Positions 34,601 through 46,822 of a DNA stretch of 64,000 nucleotides are shown here, one piece after another. The translations under genes and the position numbers were made by a program. The notes below the pieces were generated by a model, which saw nothing but the letters and a program-made list of their open reading frames with translations, ran no database searches and was not told the origin of the DNA. Position 1 is the first letter of the stretch, and every line of letters begins with the position of its first letter. The stretch is taken from positions 3,224,001 to 3,288,000 of the forward strand of contig JAULSU010000007.1 in assembly GCA_030512335.1 (NCBI GenBank). Direction: 5' to 3'. Source of the stretch: Immersiella caudata (lineage: Eukaryota > Ascomycota > Sordariomycetes > Sordariales > Lasiosphaeriaceae).

Positions 34601-36462
34601 GCTTAGCACATCACCTTGACCCGACGACATCCGCATGGCGGTGTTGCTCCAGAGGCGCACCAAGCTTCCTCGGCATTGCCTCGCTGCCATGTGCTGCTCC
34701 ACTTGATTTGCTTCTGGAAATCATACGAAGAGCTCCATCATGTGGATTTAGGTCCGCTTGAACGTCCATTCAGAAAACGAGCCACACCACAGAGATGCCG
34801 TGTTCGGTTGGCATGGAACGCATCATCCGCGTCTTCATGTGCAAATCAACCCACACCGATGCCTTCAAGAAAAAAGACTGATTAGCCCAGCTTGCTGATT
34901 CGCTCAGGAACAAGACGAGAACTCGCCACGTGGGGCGAGTCACGATGGAGGTCCGAGAGACGGCACATCGTTCAGCAGCTCACATTTCGGCAGGCAAAGA
35001 CAAAAGAGTATTGAATACTCTTTAAACCAATGGTGTGTGTGGCCGGCCGGGAATGTGTAAAAGGAACATGTCCTTACTGAGATGTTGAATCCTTCCCGGT
35101 GTGCCGGCGCGAATAACCAATCAGGCAATTCAGGTACGTCTGAGCGTTTGCAGTCTCATCTTTACACAGAACTGACTAGGTACATTGGCCGCGTATCAAG
35201 CTGCCCTGAAGAGAAGAGGTGGCGCGCGTATTGATGACTGCGTCAGCGGGTGAACCACAGCGCTGGGAATTGCCACATCAGAACGGCAATGCGCCAGACC
35301 TATTTGCGTCCCTCTGCCCAGACGCCCTGAGCGGCATTTATTATTGAAACAGGAGAAAAAGGACTGACATTGCGAAGTAGGTGTGAAGCTACAAATGTGG
35401 ACTTCTCGAAGTTTCGGGGCACTTGACCGCGTCCAGCGCTTAAGTCCGGCAGCTATAACTCACCATAGCGCCACATGGCGGGATTGGCTCGGCTCCGTTT
35501 TGCTCTCCGATTGGGCTGTTGCGCGGGCCCTTTGAAATGGTCTGACTCGGACGCCCACCAGCCTATCGGTGAGGCTCGGGCCAGGGAGGGGACGCTCACC
35601 GGTGGCGGACAGACGTGTGACTAGGCAGCAGTAAACGGAGCAACGGCCGTCTGTGGCTGACCGGTAACTATATTTCTGGGCGTGCGCGCGCCCTGGATTT
35701 TGGAGGATGCCCCAAAATTCCGGGCAGTGACGGGGGTTTGGCTCATGTCCCCATCCTCTTCCATCCTGTCGGTGTTGCTGGAACTGGGGCATCCGGGGAC
35801 CGGTATGGGCGAGGGCGTATACGACTCCGTTGAGGGCCTGTCACTCGCCATTTTGCCTCGGTTCGTCGGAAGGTCGTTGCGAACGGCCAGACACACAACG
35901 ACTGGACGCAAATGCGAATGCGGCAACGCCAGTGTTACCGTACCAGGGGTTGACGGCTGACGGCATGATGCACAGTGCGCGTGATTGAGCACCAGTAGGT
36001 AGGTGTACATATTTTCTCACACTCACTCACTAGTGGTGACGGCGACGGTTTGGACGAGACCGTCAGCACGATGACATTGCCCGGCTCAGTTGCGATTCTT
36101 GCTGCCTGTTCGGGCCGACCCTCTTTATGCTAGAGGGTCATGGCGTGCAACGGTCGGTAAAGGGGTTATGATGGTGACGTATGATTGTTTGGGCCGGAAT
36201 GAAAATAGGGTATCAAGCTTCCCACTTCTCAGGGGTGAATTTCCGGGCTTGCAGCGAGGTTTGAAGGTTGAGTCAGCCGAGGGGAGACAAGTGTATGTGC
36301 AAGTGTGTACCCGCGTTGACGTCTTCTCGGAAGGGCATGTGGGTGGTCTTCTCCTAGACCTTCAACTCACAGCTATATCTACTTAGTTTGGAAAGGATCG
36401 TCACGAGTGAATCGTCTCGGATAGTCTGTGAATGTGACTGGTCAAAGTGATGGGAGAGTTCA

Positions 36463-36476
36463 CCCCCCCCCCCCCC
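36463..36476. repeat. Homopolymer run of 14 C
   Basis: Fourteen consecutive C are followed by tctt, in an otherwise A/T-richer intergenic stretch. The length is likely unstable and prone to sequencing error. Confidence 0.95.
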
Positions 36477-37693
36477 TCTTTGCAATGTTTCGAGCATTGG
36501 CGATGAAATGGAGTAATACTGCATCTAGATGATTTGAATCTATGATTCAACACCTCGACCCTCAGTACCTGTAAGACATGGAAGAAAGATGAAACTTGTC
36601 GTGATATTTCCAATTTCTTTTCGAGAAACGCATAATCACCCAACGGCAACGTAGTTCAATTCAGTCAAGTGATACGCTAGAAGCAGGACCACATAACTTG
36701 AGGACGCTACGTTTTGGGAAGTTATTATACGCGGGTTTCAACAACGCACCCGCCTAGTTACGCCACTTATCACAATTCCTTTTCCGCCTTGTGTCTCGCT
36801 GGGTTTCCCAAGGAGAAACCTCTTAGCGTGTGAGCCGATGCCGTCGTTATGATCCAAAAAGCACAACTGGAGCGTTTTCCACATCTACACCTAAGCGGAA
36901 ATGGATGAGTTGGCATCTTTCGGATAATGCAAAACGTTTGCATCGTGGCATAGCAAGGGGTTTTGCTGTTCTAAGCTCAGGGGAATTCAATCTAGCGTTT
37001 GATATTATTAGAGAGGCACTTCACAGGATAACTGGACTCATTGGTTGAGATTTCTATCCTTTGCGGGTCTACAAGGATGCCTTGGGTTGCGTAGCGCTGG
37101 AATAGAGTCAAGGAAGGCATTGGAGGGGGCTGGTAAAATGGTGGAAAGGGGCTGAAAAAGGGTTGGAGAGTGTCAGAAGGGAGTATCCAAAGACATGGGA
37201 GATGGCTTCATTGCTTACTCGACGGTATCTGAGTTGGTGATATGGAGGAGAGTGAGCTGATGTGTTTAGTCTGCAACTCATTTTGACCTTTTGCTGAGCT
37301 ACATCGAGGGAAGACAGCTGGGAGTGAGAATCTACGGCTTCCTAGGTTCAATGTGTGTTTGGCAGTTTGCGTTGCCAGTTGCCCCAGAGAGGAATGGAGA
37401 CGAGGACTCAGTGAAGGTGTTGACCTTGTTGTAGGGGGGCGGGACTTGGGAGATGACTTGGGAACATCAAGAACCAGATGGCATGCATAAACGGGGGCGG
37501 TAGTGGGTAATGTAGTGGCTGTGGAACAGATCGAGTTGAGGTATTAGAAAAGGTAAGTTGGCCCGAGGGATGTCGGATTGACTTGACATGGGATGGGGAA
37601 ATAAAGACGCTGCGAGAAAATAATTATGCTATATTATCCGCACCACTTGGTACCTTGTATCGAGCAGATGAACGGAGAGACAGACGCCATAAC

Positions 37694-38608
37694 CTAAGCC
37701 TTGGGCTTGTACTTCTTGCTGCTCTCCCTCAGCCACGCCTCAAAATTCTGTGTGGGGATCTCCTTTCTCCTCGCCTCGATGTCGGCGCCATAGCCCTCGG
37801 CGCTAAACCACCTAAACATGTTCCCCATGTCCTTCATCGCCCACATCAGCAGCTTGCCCAGGATTGTAAAGGTCTGCGGGAGATCCGTCCCCGTCACCCT
37901 CTTGAACACCTCCTTGTGCTCATCCAGGCTGAGCTCATCACCCGCCAGGCCAAAGGCTCGGCCAGCCCACTTGGCGGGGTCGGTCAGCGCGGCAGCGGCG
38001 AACTTGCCAATGTCTTGCACGCTCACGACCTGCAGCTTCTGGTCGGGGCGGAGCGAGGCGGACATGAGGGCCGCAAACATGGAACCGAAGGCATCCAAGT
38101 TGTCGAAGAAGGCGACGGGTCTGATGATGGTCCAGGTGAACTTGCCGGGCTCCCTCTCGGCCTTGTCGCGCAGGTAGATCTCAATGTTGTGCTTCTGCAG
38201 GAAATGGTCGATGTTAGTGGGATTGGTCCAGCTCCTCTCGTCGCCGCCGCGCTCGACCGACGAGAAGACGATGTGCTTCACGCCATGCTCAACGGCGGCA
38301 TCGATGAGGGGAATGGCTTGGTCCTCCTCGCGGGGCTTGCCGGGAGTGGTGACGATGAAGATGGCATCGATGGATCTCTTGGGCTGCGACTCGAATATGG
38401 GGTCCGGCTTGGTGGCGTCGCCTTGGACTAGATCGACAACGCCCTTGTGGGCCTCTGCGAGTGCCTTTGCCTTGGCGGACGAGGCGTCGCGTGTCAGGGC
38501 GAGAACGTGGATTGGCGGGTCGCTTTTGGGAAGCTCTAGTAGCGACTTGATGGTTGCGCTGCCCTGCTGGCCAGTCGCGCCAACGATGAGGATGTTCTTC
38601 GTAGCCAT
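37694..38608 (-). CDS. NmrA-like NAD(P)-binding protein (atypical short-chain dehydrogenase)
   Basis: This is a single-exon gene of 304 residues starting MATKNILIVGATGQQG, which carries the N-terminal GxxGxxG dinucleotide motif (G10, G13, G16). The frame is open upstream for 47 codons, but the Rossmann strand begins at this ATG. Later family features are VVDLVQGD (acidic end of a strand), HIVFSSVERGG, TIIRPVAFFDN and VSVQDIGKFAAAAL. NmrA-like proteins act as redox sensors or isoflavone-reductase-like enzymes; the catalytic Tyr-x-x-x-Lys of classical SDRs is not evident, so a regulatory or sensor role is as likely as catalysis. It is divergent from VPS60 with 732 bp between the starts. Confidence 0.95.
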   Translation of the reverse strand: MATKNILIVGATGQQGSATIKSLLELPKSDPPIHVLALTRDASSAKAKALAEAHKGVVDLVQGDATKPDPIFESQPKRSIDAIFIVTTPGKPREEDQAIPLIDAAVEHGVKHIVFSSVERGGDERSWTNPTNIDHFLQKHNIEIYLRDKAEREPGKFTWTIIRPVAFFDNLDAFGSMFAALMSASLRPDQKLQVVSVQDIGKFAAAALTDPAKWAGRAFGLAGDELSLDEHKEVFKRVTGTDLPQTFTILGKLLMWAMKDMGNMFRWFSAEGYGADIEARRKEIPTQNFEAWLRESSKKYKPKA

Positions 38609-39340
38609 GGTCAGTGGTGATTTGGGGGAAATTGAAGATGGTGTCTCGTTGAGGTTGACAGACGATGATGCAATCAATCGGCACGGGCCAAAAAGTACCG
38701 AGCGCCGAGAGCCAGGAACATGAGCCGCATGGATTTCTGGACAATTCACGGCGGGACTATCAAGTTAATATTGTCAGAAAACCTCAAGCTCGACTCCAGT
38801 TGTCATCTCAAAGTGCTTGGGAATATTTGTCAGCTGGTAGAAGACTTCAACAGCGAGGCCAGCAATATTCACGGCCTTCGGGGTCTTGGCAATGCCGCGG
38901 GACATCTGATGATAGTGGAGCCATTGTGCAGCCCTCGTTGTGTGAGTGGTGTGTTTGGCATCAGGTGGTACGGCAGAATGGGTATCTGCTCTGGCAAACA
39001 AGATAGGATCAAACATCAATGCGAGATCTTTTTGGAATGTGTGACATCAGGAAATAAGGGGCTTATTGACATCGGCTTGATGCTCTGAACTGGTGCCACA
39101 TGGAACCGGTCACACTTTGTGGGGGTTTGGCGCCTCGGTTCTGATTGGCTACAAGTCCTAGCGGGAAACCAGCCTTGCGCCCCTCCTTCGCTTTCGCATT
39201 CGAGGGGTGCTTCGTCACCGTCTAGGCACCACGACCGACCGCAGGCGCATCGCAACCCGACAGTTCCCAACCTCAACAACATCCCTCCCCTCCATCGAAG
39301 AGCCCCGCCGACCCGACGCACCGCGTCGACCACCACCAAA
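38609..39340. other. Divergent promoter region, NmrA-like / VPS60
   Basis: These 732 bp lie between two outward-facing starts. I see no clear TATA element and no gene. Just before the VPS60 start the sequence is C-rich (for example ccctcccctcc at 39284-39294), as in many fungal leaders. Confidence 0.5.
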
Positions 39341-39988
39341 ATGAACCGCCTCTTCGGGTCTTCCACGCCCAAACCCCCCAAAGCAACCCTCAACTCGGCC
39401 ATCGCCAACATCGACACGCGCGTCTCCTCCATCGACGTCAAGCTCGCCGCCCTCAACGCCGAACTCACCGGCTACCAAACCAAGCTCGCCAAGATGCGCG
39501 ACGGGCCTGGGAAAACCGCCCTCAAGCAAAAAGCCCTCAAGGTCCTGCAACGGCGCAAGCAATACGAAGCGCAGCGCGACCAGCTGCAGTCGCAGGTGTG
39601 GAACATGGAGCAGGCGCAGACGATGCAGGACAATCTCAAGAATACTATGGTGACGATTGACGCGCTCAAGAGCACCAACAAGGCGCTGAAGAAGGAGTAC
39701 GGGAAGGTAGACATTGACAAGATTGAGAGGTTGCAGGACGAGATGGCGGATTTGCTGGACGTGGGGAATGAGATCCAGGAGAGCCTGGCGAGGAGTTATG
39801 ATATTCCTGAGGATGTGGACGAGGCGGAACTAGATGCTGAACTGGAGGCGCTGGGGCAGGAGGTTGAGCTGGAGAGGGAGTTTGGGGCTGCCGAAGGAGC
39901 TATTCCCAGCTTCATGCAGGATGAGGTGCCCGAGTTTATCGACGAGGCTCCGAGCGCCGCGGGCAAGGTCAAAGAGGCTGCTGGATAG
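39341..39988 (+). CDS. VPS60: ESCRT-III subunit VPS60 / CHMP5 homolog
   Basis: This is a single-exon gene of 215 residues. The start at MNRLFGSSTPKPP matches the family's MxRLFG opening; the frame is open upstream but without family sequence. The Snf7-type helical core follows: DTRVSSIDVKLAALNAEL, RRKQYEAQRDQLQ, a Met-rich helix NMEQAQTMQDN, and KVDIDKIERLQDEMADL, which matches the conserved DxD...LQDEMADL of Vps60/CHMP5. The acidic C-terminal tail (DEAELDAELEALGQE) should fold back on the core and carry the MIT-interacting element. The protein regulates Vps4-dependent disassembly at endosomes through Vta1/LIP5. It converges with the FWD-1-like gene with 317 bp between the ends. Confidence 0.95.
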   Translation: MNRLFGSSTPKPPKATLNSAIANIDTRVSSIDVKLAALNAELTGYQTKLAKMRDGPGKTALKQKALKVLQRRKQYEAQRDQLQSQVWNMEQAQTMQDNLKNTMVTIDALKSTNKALKKEYGKVDIDKIERLQDEMADLLDVGNEIQESLARSYDIPEDVDEAELDAELEALGQEVELEREFGAAEGAIPSFMQDEVPEFIDEAPSAAGKVKEAAG

Positions 39989-40305
39989 GTTGGGATGGCT
40001 GGGTCGTGGAAATTGCATGTTGTGAAAGTGGAAAGGCATATCTGCTTGATTTGGGGGCCTCACGGCGTTAGTATACAATATTCTGACAGTGCCAGTCGTA
40101 TTATCTAAGCCTACATTAACTCCAGCTGGGGTTTCGTACTATACAACATCAGATGCTTCCATTTCGTCATTCGTAAACGTGTCTGCCAGCTCCATTTGCT
40201 AACGCCAACAATATGTATGCTCCATGTCGCTGCCAGGGCCGCGAACATGCCTGAACTAACATCCCTTCGCTCTGTTCCATTGCTCGTCTCCCACTGATAT
40301 CCTTC
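39989..40305. other. Convergent intergenic region, VPS60 / FWD-1-like
   Basis: These 317 bp contain the 3' ends of two genes that face each other. The A/T-rich parts (around 40070-40110) are consistent with polyadenylation signals. Nothing else is visible. Confidence 0.5.
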
Positions 40306-43300
40306 TTATTGCACATGACCGAAGAAGCGGCTGGCTTCCTGCAGCTCAGGATCGTCGTTGCAAAAATCCCAGCCGACGATGACGCTGGTTTGGCTGCAGC
40401 AAATGATGCGGCGGACATCGTATTGGAGCTTAAACACGCGCGCGGGATTAGCGGCGTCGTGACCCTCGATGGGTGCTTGCGCAACATGCGGACGGTTGTG
40501 GGCAGGGGCTTGGGTGGGTTGGACAAAATGAAGAATATCGGGTACCTGATGCAGATGCACCCCGTGAGATGGGGCGCCGAGTTGAGCATGGGCCTGGTGC
40601 GCGGCGGCGGCGGCGGCAGCAACAGCCATCTGGGCTGTTGTAGCCTGAGGAGCCGGACGAGCGCCCCCTGTTGATCTGGAACCGCCCGCGGTGGCAGGCT
40701 GGACCTGCCCCTGTGCTGCCACCGCGCCTGGCCCCAACGCCATGGCGGCCTCCTGATTTCGCATCGCCTCCCGCCTCTGCCGTGCTTGCTCGAACTGTGC
40801 TCTGATCAACGCGGCAGAGAACGCTTGCCGGAGCTGGCTCCTGATGACGGGGTTTGGCTGGCGGTCGATGGCAGCCTCTACATAGGCCCGCTGGGTCAGG
40901 ATGCTCTGGTGAGTGACCAGTGCTTGTGTCAAGGCCTGTTGGCCAAGCTGGACGGCGCGGTCGATGATCTGATGCAAGTGCTGAACGGCTTGGGGCGTCA
41001 GCCCAGAATATCCCTGCGCGTCTACTTGCGGCAGTTGGAGGAGGGCAGGGTTTGGCAGTGGCACGTTGGCCCGAGGAGTCGCTTGAGTTGTTGGGGGGGC
41101 GCTTGCGGACGCGTTCCGTGGCGAGGTGCTTGTGAGCATCGATGCCTCTCCGGCAGCGGCATTTGCGCCTGCAGCGGGCGCAGGTACTCCGGCGTATGCC
41201 CAGTCCCGCATCGAGGGATGCAGAGGAATAACTCCGTTACTCGGGGGTGCTAGCCTTTGCGTCCGCTCCCTGCGATACGCGGCCACAGCGGCTTCCTCCT
41301 GCTTGAGGTGGTGCTGATCCTTCCAAATCCCTTCCTTGTCTCTGCGCCAAATGATGATGCTGGTGTCGTAGCTGCCGCTGACGATGCGGCCGTATTTTCC
41401 TCCGCCACCGCCGGGAGGCAGCTTCGCGCCGTAAGCACAGATGTCTTCCGGTCTCTTAGAACCGGCATTACCAGGCCGTCGGCCTTTTGGACGAGGGCGG
41501 TCTTGCTCCCCCAGACGTCCAGACTCTAATGCTTTGAAATACTCGGCATCCACCTTCTTCGCCTCCGCCGCGTCGACTTCGGCGCTGTAGGGTAGGTCGC
41601 CAAAGCCGGCCTGGACTGTCCTGACCAGGTTAGAATGGGAACGTAGGCTCGCGACCTCGAGGCCAGTCTGCCGATCAAAGACCTTCACTTCGTTATCGCT
41701 GCTGCCGCTAACGATGCGGCGCCCGTCATACTGGACGCAGGCAATGCCCTTTGTATGCCCGACGATCGTACGGGTGCAAGACTGGGTCGGCCAGTCCCAC
41801 ACCTTGATATGCCGGTCACCGCTCGCCGAGACGACCTCTCTGCCATGGATTTGGACCGCGTTGACGGCTGCGCTGTGTCCCTCGAGGACGCCAATCATCG
41901 TCCAGGATGGCGTCTGCGGTAGGTCTTCAGGGCTGTAGTTCATCGCGTATCCGTAGTTCTTGAGGCTGATAGGCACTGGGTCCACCTCTTGATACCCAAG
42001 ATCTCCATGGCGAAGCGGCTTGCGGTTGAATATCTTGATGGTCTTGTCCTTGGAGCAGGTCACCAGAATGCGCTTGTCAAATTTGACGTTTAACACCGAC
42101 TCTTTATGGGCGTGGCGCAAAGTCTGGATCTCTGTTCCCGTCGAAAACCTCCACACGATAACGTCCGAGTCAGAGCTGCCCGATACCACAATATCCTCCT
42201 CCGGGTCTGAATCGAACTGCAGACAGAGAACAGAGCCGCGGTGCTTGGCAAGGGTCCGGAGGCAGCGTCGTGTCTCTAGATCCCAGATCTTCAGCGAGCG
42301 GTCGCGACTGCCGCTGACAAGATACTGGTCGTTGAACTGCAGACTGTAGATGCATTCGCCATGCCCCTCTTCCGGGTGGTCGGGATGTGGTAGCTGGAAG
42401 TTGGTGTACTTTCCAAGTTCCCAGTTTGACTCCAAGCGGCGCCGCAGCGTGTACATGTACCTCCAGTTCAACTTGAAGCGCTTACTCGAGGCATCCCACA
42501 TCCAGAGGGCCGCCTGCGGCAAGCCGGATGACGGTCCAGTTTTATGGAACAACTCCTCCTTGTAATGTGATGGAGTGACCGGTCCGGCGGAAGCTGCCTT
42601 GCCCTTTCCCTTATCAAGGCTCCTCGGAACCTCGTCGAGCCCATCGCTTTCTCCTGGCTTCGAAGCAGCCGGCTTTGCGAACGATGAGCTGGGGTTGCCA
42701 AAGATGCTGGAGCCCGTCATCTCTATGTCATCGGAGTCGGGTTTGGCCGCAACACCGGCGTCCTCCATCGTCGTGTCCGTGTCGCCATCGCGGTCAGTCG
42801 CTGCGACAGCGCGCTTTTTGTGCGCATGACCTTCGTCATCGAGCTGGGAGGAGTGAAGCGGCGCCTGGGCTGGCGTCTGAGTCTCGTTGATCTTCTGCTC
42901 CCAACCCTCAATTTCGCTCTCCCTAGCTTTCCAGCCCTCCATGTAGTAAAGCTGCTGCCATAGTTTCCAGTCCAACGCCAACTCGTACCACGCACGACAG
43001 GACCTCGCGACGTTGATGAGCGAAACGGGGTCGAGGTAACCTAGAATCTTGAGACAGACTTCGGGTGGGAGGTAGCGAATAAAGTCGATATACAGGCGGG
43101 GGTTCAGCTGCTCAACAATCTGCGATATCACACTCGTGGGCAAATCCTGGAGTATTGCCATGGTGAGCTCTGGAAGAGGCGTCAAGGTTAGCATTTGGTC
43201 ATCGGCACAGACGCGCTGGCTGCGATGCGTGCCGCAGGCGCGAGCGCAGGCCGAAGCCAGTGGCGCGATTGAACAAGCGGTTGGACGACATACCGGTTTT

Positions 43301-43483
43301 GCGGGACATGGAGAGATTGGAAATATGCTGTGTCAACCATGCCGGGAACTCGCCCGATCGCACCGATGCCAGCGCCGACACAGCGTCCTCTCGGCCCTTG
43401 AAGGGGAATGAGGCTGAGGCGGAGAGGGCGTTCAGCGGGTCTTCCGAGTAGCCTTCGTCGGGCTGGGCGGAAAAGCCAGCCAT
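40306..43483 (-). CDS. fwd-1: F-box/WD40 protein, FWD-1-like substrate receptor of an SCF ubiquitin ligase
   Basis: Two exons (43483-43294 and 43169-40306) give 1017 residues across a 124-nt intron (donor GTATGT, branch GCTAAC, acceptor CCAG). Exon 1 encodes MAGFSAQPDEGYSEDP and a segment with FPAWLTQHISNLS. The F-box spans about residues 96-135 (YLPPEVCLKILGYLDP, then CRAWYELALDWKLW). A Ser/Asp-rich linker follows, then seven or so WD repeats from about residue 340 (YLVSGSRDRSLKIWD, DIVVSGSSDSDVIVW, VVSASGDRHIKVWD, RIVSGSSDNEVKVFD, RIVSGSYDTSIIIW). The C-terminal third is Ala/Gln-rich with one late WD-like strand. The architecture and F-box wording match Neurospora FWD-1, which recruits phosphorylated FRQ clock protein for degradation. 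The exact substrate here is inferred. Confidence 0.94.
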
Positions 43484-46400
43484 GGTCTGTCACAAGACGG
43501 GAGACAAACAACGCTGTGTCGTGTGCTGCCAGGGAGATGAGGAGATGGGCGCTTTTCTGCGATGGCGCGGTCCGCGTCCAGGGATGTGGAAAGCAGAGGA
43601 AGCGCAAAAGCTGACCAAGGAACAGGGCCGATGGCAGGGGTTGCTGCCTCCAGAGCGGGCGGGCGGGGTTTGTTGTTTGACGTGATTGGCGTGACGCAAC
43701 CTGGGAGACTAGCGGGATCCTCCGTGGGGCATTGGGCTGAGACCTGCTGCGCTTCACTCCTCAACAGCGACAACCGGAACAAATACCAACAAAAAAAAAC
43801 CAAAATATCTGGACAGTGCCTTTATATCTGGCCCATGCCCGCCTCCTTACGTAGAGCCACTGTTTTCTTCGCCGCACGCACAAGCGCCCCTGGAGAGAGC
43901 AGTGGAGTGAACTCCATGGTTGGCGCTTGCATCACGCTAGGCAACTGGCATCGTCGGGTCTCCTTGGCGGACCCCAGACTCAAGTCAGACACGTCGGTTT
44001 TGCTCTGGACGAATACACATCTTGGATATTTAAGAAGTTGCGGGTTTAGTAATGGCACTGCATACTTTTGGCACTTACTTTGAGAATATGACTATTCCTA
44101 CTGACATGTCTTTGTGCGCAGTACACATTTGGACTAAGAATGATGACCATGGTTACGTAAGGTAGGCCGCCCAGCCACAGATCTGCGATGAATAGAAAAC
44201 TTGGCGGGTCTACATCTAATGAAGCCCTGGATCTGCTTGCGCATCACGGCGGCCAGAATGCAGAGAGCTTGGACTTTTATTTCCTATGCCCTGCATCGTC
44301 ATAATGAGGCCGGCGATATCAGATACGGGCCTCACCTAGAGTGAGATGATTGCAGCGGATCTTGAGCTTGTGCATGACAAACAGAGCAGTTGATCAAGGA
44401 GACTGGGACGCTCAGTCAAGCGGAAGAGCCATATTGCATGTAGGCGGTACCGAAGTAGATTCGCCTGCCCCCATTTCAGAGAGGAAGACTGCTGAAGATG
44501 GAGTGAAGGTATTCTCTGGCGTAGAGGCGCAGCAGTAAAGACATCGCTCTAATGTGCGGGCTCGCCCCCCCGCGGCATGGATATCTAGCTCGGGATCGGA
44601 AGCTGCGGCTGGCTGCTTAAACTTTGGTACTATTGGACTCGCCTTCACAGGAGCGAGGGGTCATGCCGGGGTGTGTCAGCAAAAAGACGATATATTTTGC
44701 CGTGATGTTCGTGGGCAAGCCTCCATGATTCCCATCTCTTGGAATGCGGGCCACAGATGGGCCTGCCCGCTTGATAAGGCTTGCTGTTTCAAACCTTAAA
44801 ACTTGTGGTGGGGCAGATCGTTTCGCAGCACTGGAAGCGCCCTACCCGTCTTCAAGCGAACGGCAACTGGATATTCTGGAATAGTTCATATTGATAAACA
44901 GTGGCATTCGTGGGATGATGAAGCCTGTAGGCGCAGATGTCGTCCTGGGAGTGTGGTTAGGCTAGTTCGTCCCGTTGACTGGAGGCAGCAGTGCCCGAGT
45001 GTCCATGAGGCCCCGAAAACTCGGTGGCGGTTCGACCTCATACTTGCAGCCCCGGGCATCACATCGTGTCAACGGGACGTAGACCTGGAATCTGCCGTGG
45101 CTTGATGGTGACCCCTACCGACCTTCCAGTCACTGCTGCTGGGGTGTTGAACACTGTCAAAATGTGTGGTGTGTCAGTCCACAAAACTGACTAGACCTTC
45201 CAACCCCTTGAAAAGAGCCTCCTAAATGGGCTATTTCAGAGTTGATGTCCCACTCCTCAGATTCCATTTCGATCTCAAACGTGAAGTTGTCGGCAAAATC
45301 ATCAACTTCGAAGCTACCGCTGCCAAGATTATGTGCCCAAAACAGACTAGCGCCTTCCCGACCGTGCGAGATTATGAAACAAAGCCGACCCCTTTCACAA
45401 TCATGCCAGAAGAGGGGCATATTGCGGTGAAGGTGGGTGAGGGGATCGCTGGAAATTATCCTCGAGCTCGCAGCACCCAACCAGGTATACAGACGGAGCG
45501 ATTCTCTGACGTGGAGTCCAATGTAGCTGGGCACGAGAGATGGGCAACGATGAACGATCATCAGCTGCATCCTCGAGATCCCGTTTCCCGCTCCTGCATG
45601 CTGGTTGCTGGATCCGCTTGGATCTTGACAAGGCGGTGTGTGTCGGCGCCACATGGAACAGCTTTCTCTGATACCAGAATGGAAGCCTCTTCCAAAGGCT
45701 TCTGGCAAGGAAGATGGGCGTCCGGTGCTGCAAGCCCCGTCCAACAAAGGCGGGATTTGTTACCGCCCGTCGAAACGCAGTCCGGGGCGGAACCCGCCTT
45801 CCCTTACACACTCGACACATTGCATTCGCACGCATGCTAGCTGCCGTCGAGGGTGTCGAATAGAATGTCTAGCTGATGCCGATTCCCATATTGAAGTTCA
45901 AAGGCATCATTGGCTGCGAAGCAAGTGCATCGAGCGGTCCCCAAAGTCACCCGACTCGTTTTCCTGCCCCTCGAGTGACCCGTTCTGCGCTGGGCCGCCC
46001 AACGAGAAGCCGGCAAAAGCCACGCCAACCACAACCGTTTGCCGCCGCGGCGCATTTTTGGCCCCCATCCCTCTCCGCCAGAACCCACCTCAAGGGAGCG
46101 CCCCTCAACCCAAACCGACCTCTCTGCCTGCTCCCTGCGCACCAACCAACCATCTCCGAGAGCGGTCTCTCGCCACCATCACTCCGTTTGATACCGCATT
46201 TCGACATCAGCTCTACGCGCTGACTGCGAAAACTTTCGACTCGCTTCCTGGAATTTTGGTACAGCTGCTGCCGAAGGTGCAGAGCGTGCAAGCGGCGACA
46301 GGGTACCGCCAAGGCCCAGCCCGAGGACAGAGTCACCGAGAGGAGAAGGCAGGCAACAAGAGGGCGACGCCCAAAACGGAGAGACGAAGACGATAAAGGG

Positions 46401-46822
46401 CGACCCAGGCGCATCATCGACGACGACACCGAGGCTGAGGTCGAGTCCGTCGCCTAAACGACGCAAAGCTCCCAGCGCGACCCGCCAGAGTTGCTGCCAC
46501 CAGTGACCGACGGACACCGACTAGCGAGACTCGAGCGTCGATTTCCGTCTTGACTCGGACCTTGGACCATCCCAACCGCGACCGACGGTCGAGCAGTCGG
46601 GTGATTCGGCATTTGTCGCCAGTTCTCGACGACGCGCCAAAAGCCGCTGTCACAGTTGTTGTTTCTATACATGCGCTCGATTGAGTAACCACGAGCACCC
46701 CGCCTTGCGGACTGGTCCCACCACATGCGAATGGAGACCTGGCTGTGCATATCCCCATCTTTTGAACAAATACAGTTCCTGCGATTCCCGTATCGAACGA
46801 GGGCGTCGCCAGACCAACAACC
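43484..46822. other. Long divergent intergenic region, FWD-1-like / CDC24
   Basis: These 3.3 kb lie between two outward-facing starts. An A-run (aaaaaaaaa, around 43791-43799) lies about 310 bp upstream of the FWD-1-like start. Between 45157 and 45840 both strands have open frames of about 200 codons that overlap; neither shows a domain. The last 850 bp before CDC24 are pyrimidine-rich with many cc/tc runs, typical of a long fungal leader or promoter. I see no gene. Confidence 0.45.

Larger units (their letters stand above)
28199..37693. other. Gene-poor region, third part
   Basis: These 9.5 kb hold no gene I can support. The first few hundred bp should be the promoter of the small Cys-rich gene; a possible TATA-like TTAAATAA lies near 28437 on the minus strand. 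Long overlapping frames at 29973-30689 (-), 29566-30216 (+), 32301-33055 (-) and 33379-34044 (both strands) have no motif. From about 36.3 to 37.6 kb the sequence becomes visibly more A/T-rich, has a 14-nt C run, and holds only short frames. No transposon proteins are visible. Confidence 0.5.

Noticed and set aside
35460..35840. Minus-strand pieces, one starting MASDRPSTESYTPSP and another containing VGVRVRPF, which briefly recalled a kinesin N-terminus
   Set aside because: The two pieces are in different frames with no good splice sites between them, and no motor-domain motif such as the P-loop follows.
36830..37048. 72-codon plus-strand frame in the A/T-richer patch
   Set aside because: Too short, no motif, no supporting promoter or splice signals.
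15629..37693. Search by eye for tRNA, 5S rRNA, transposase, reverse transcriptase and long terminal repeats
   Set aside because: No GTTCGANTC-type tRNA box pairs, no 5S core sequence and no transposon protein motifs were seen; absence by eye is not proof.
37583..38431. Plus-strand 282-codon frame
   Set aside because: Antisense shadow of the NmrA-like gene.
45157..45840. Overlapping frames of about 200 codons on both strands upstream of CDC24
   Set aside because: Neither strand shows a recognisable domain or splice pattern; likely leader or promoter sequence.
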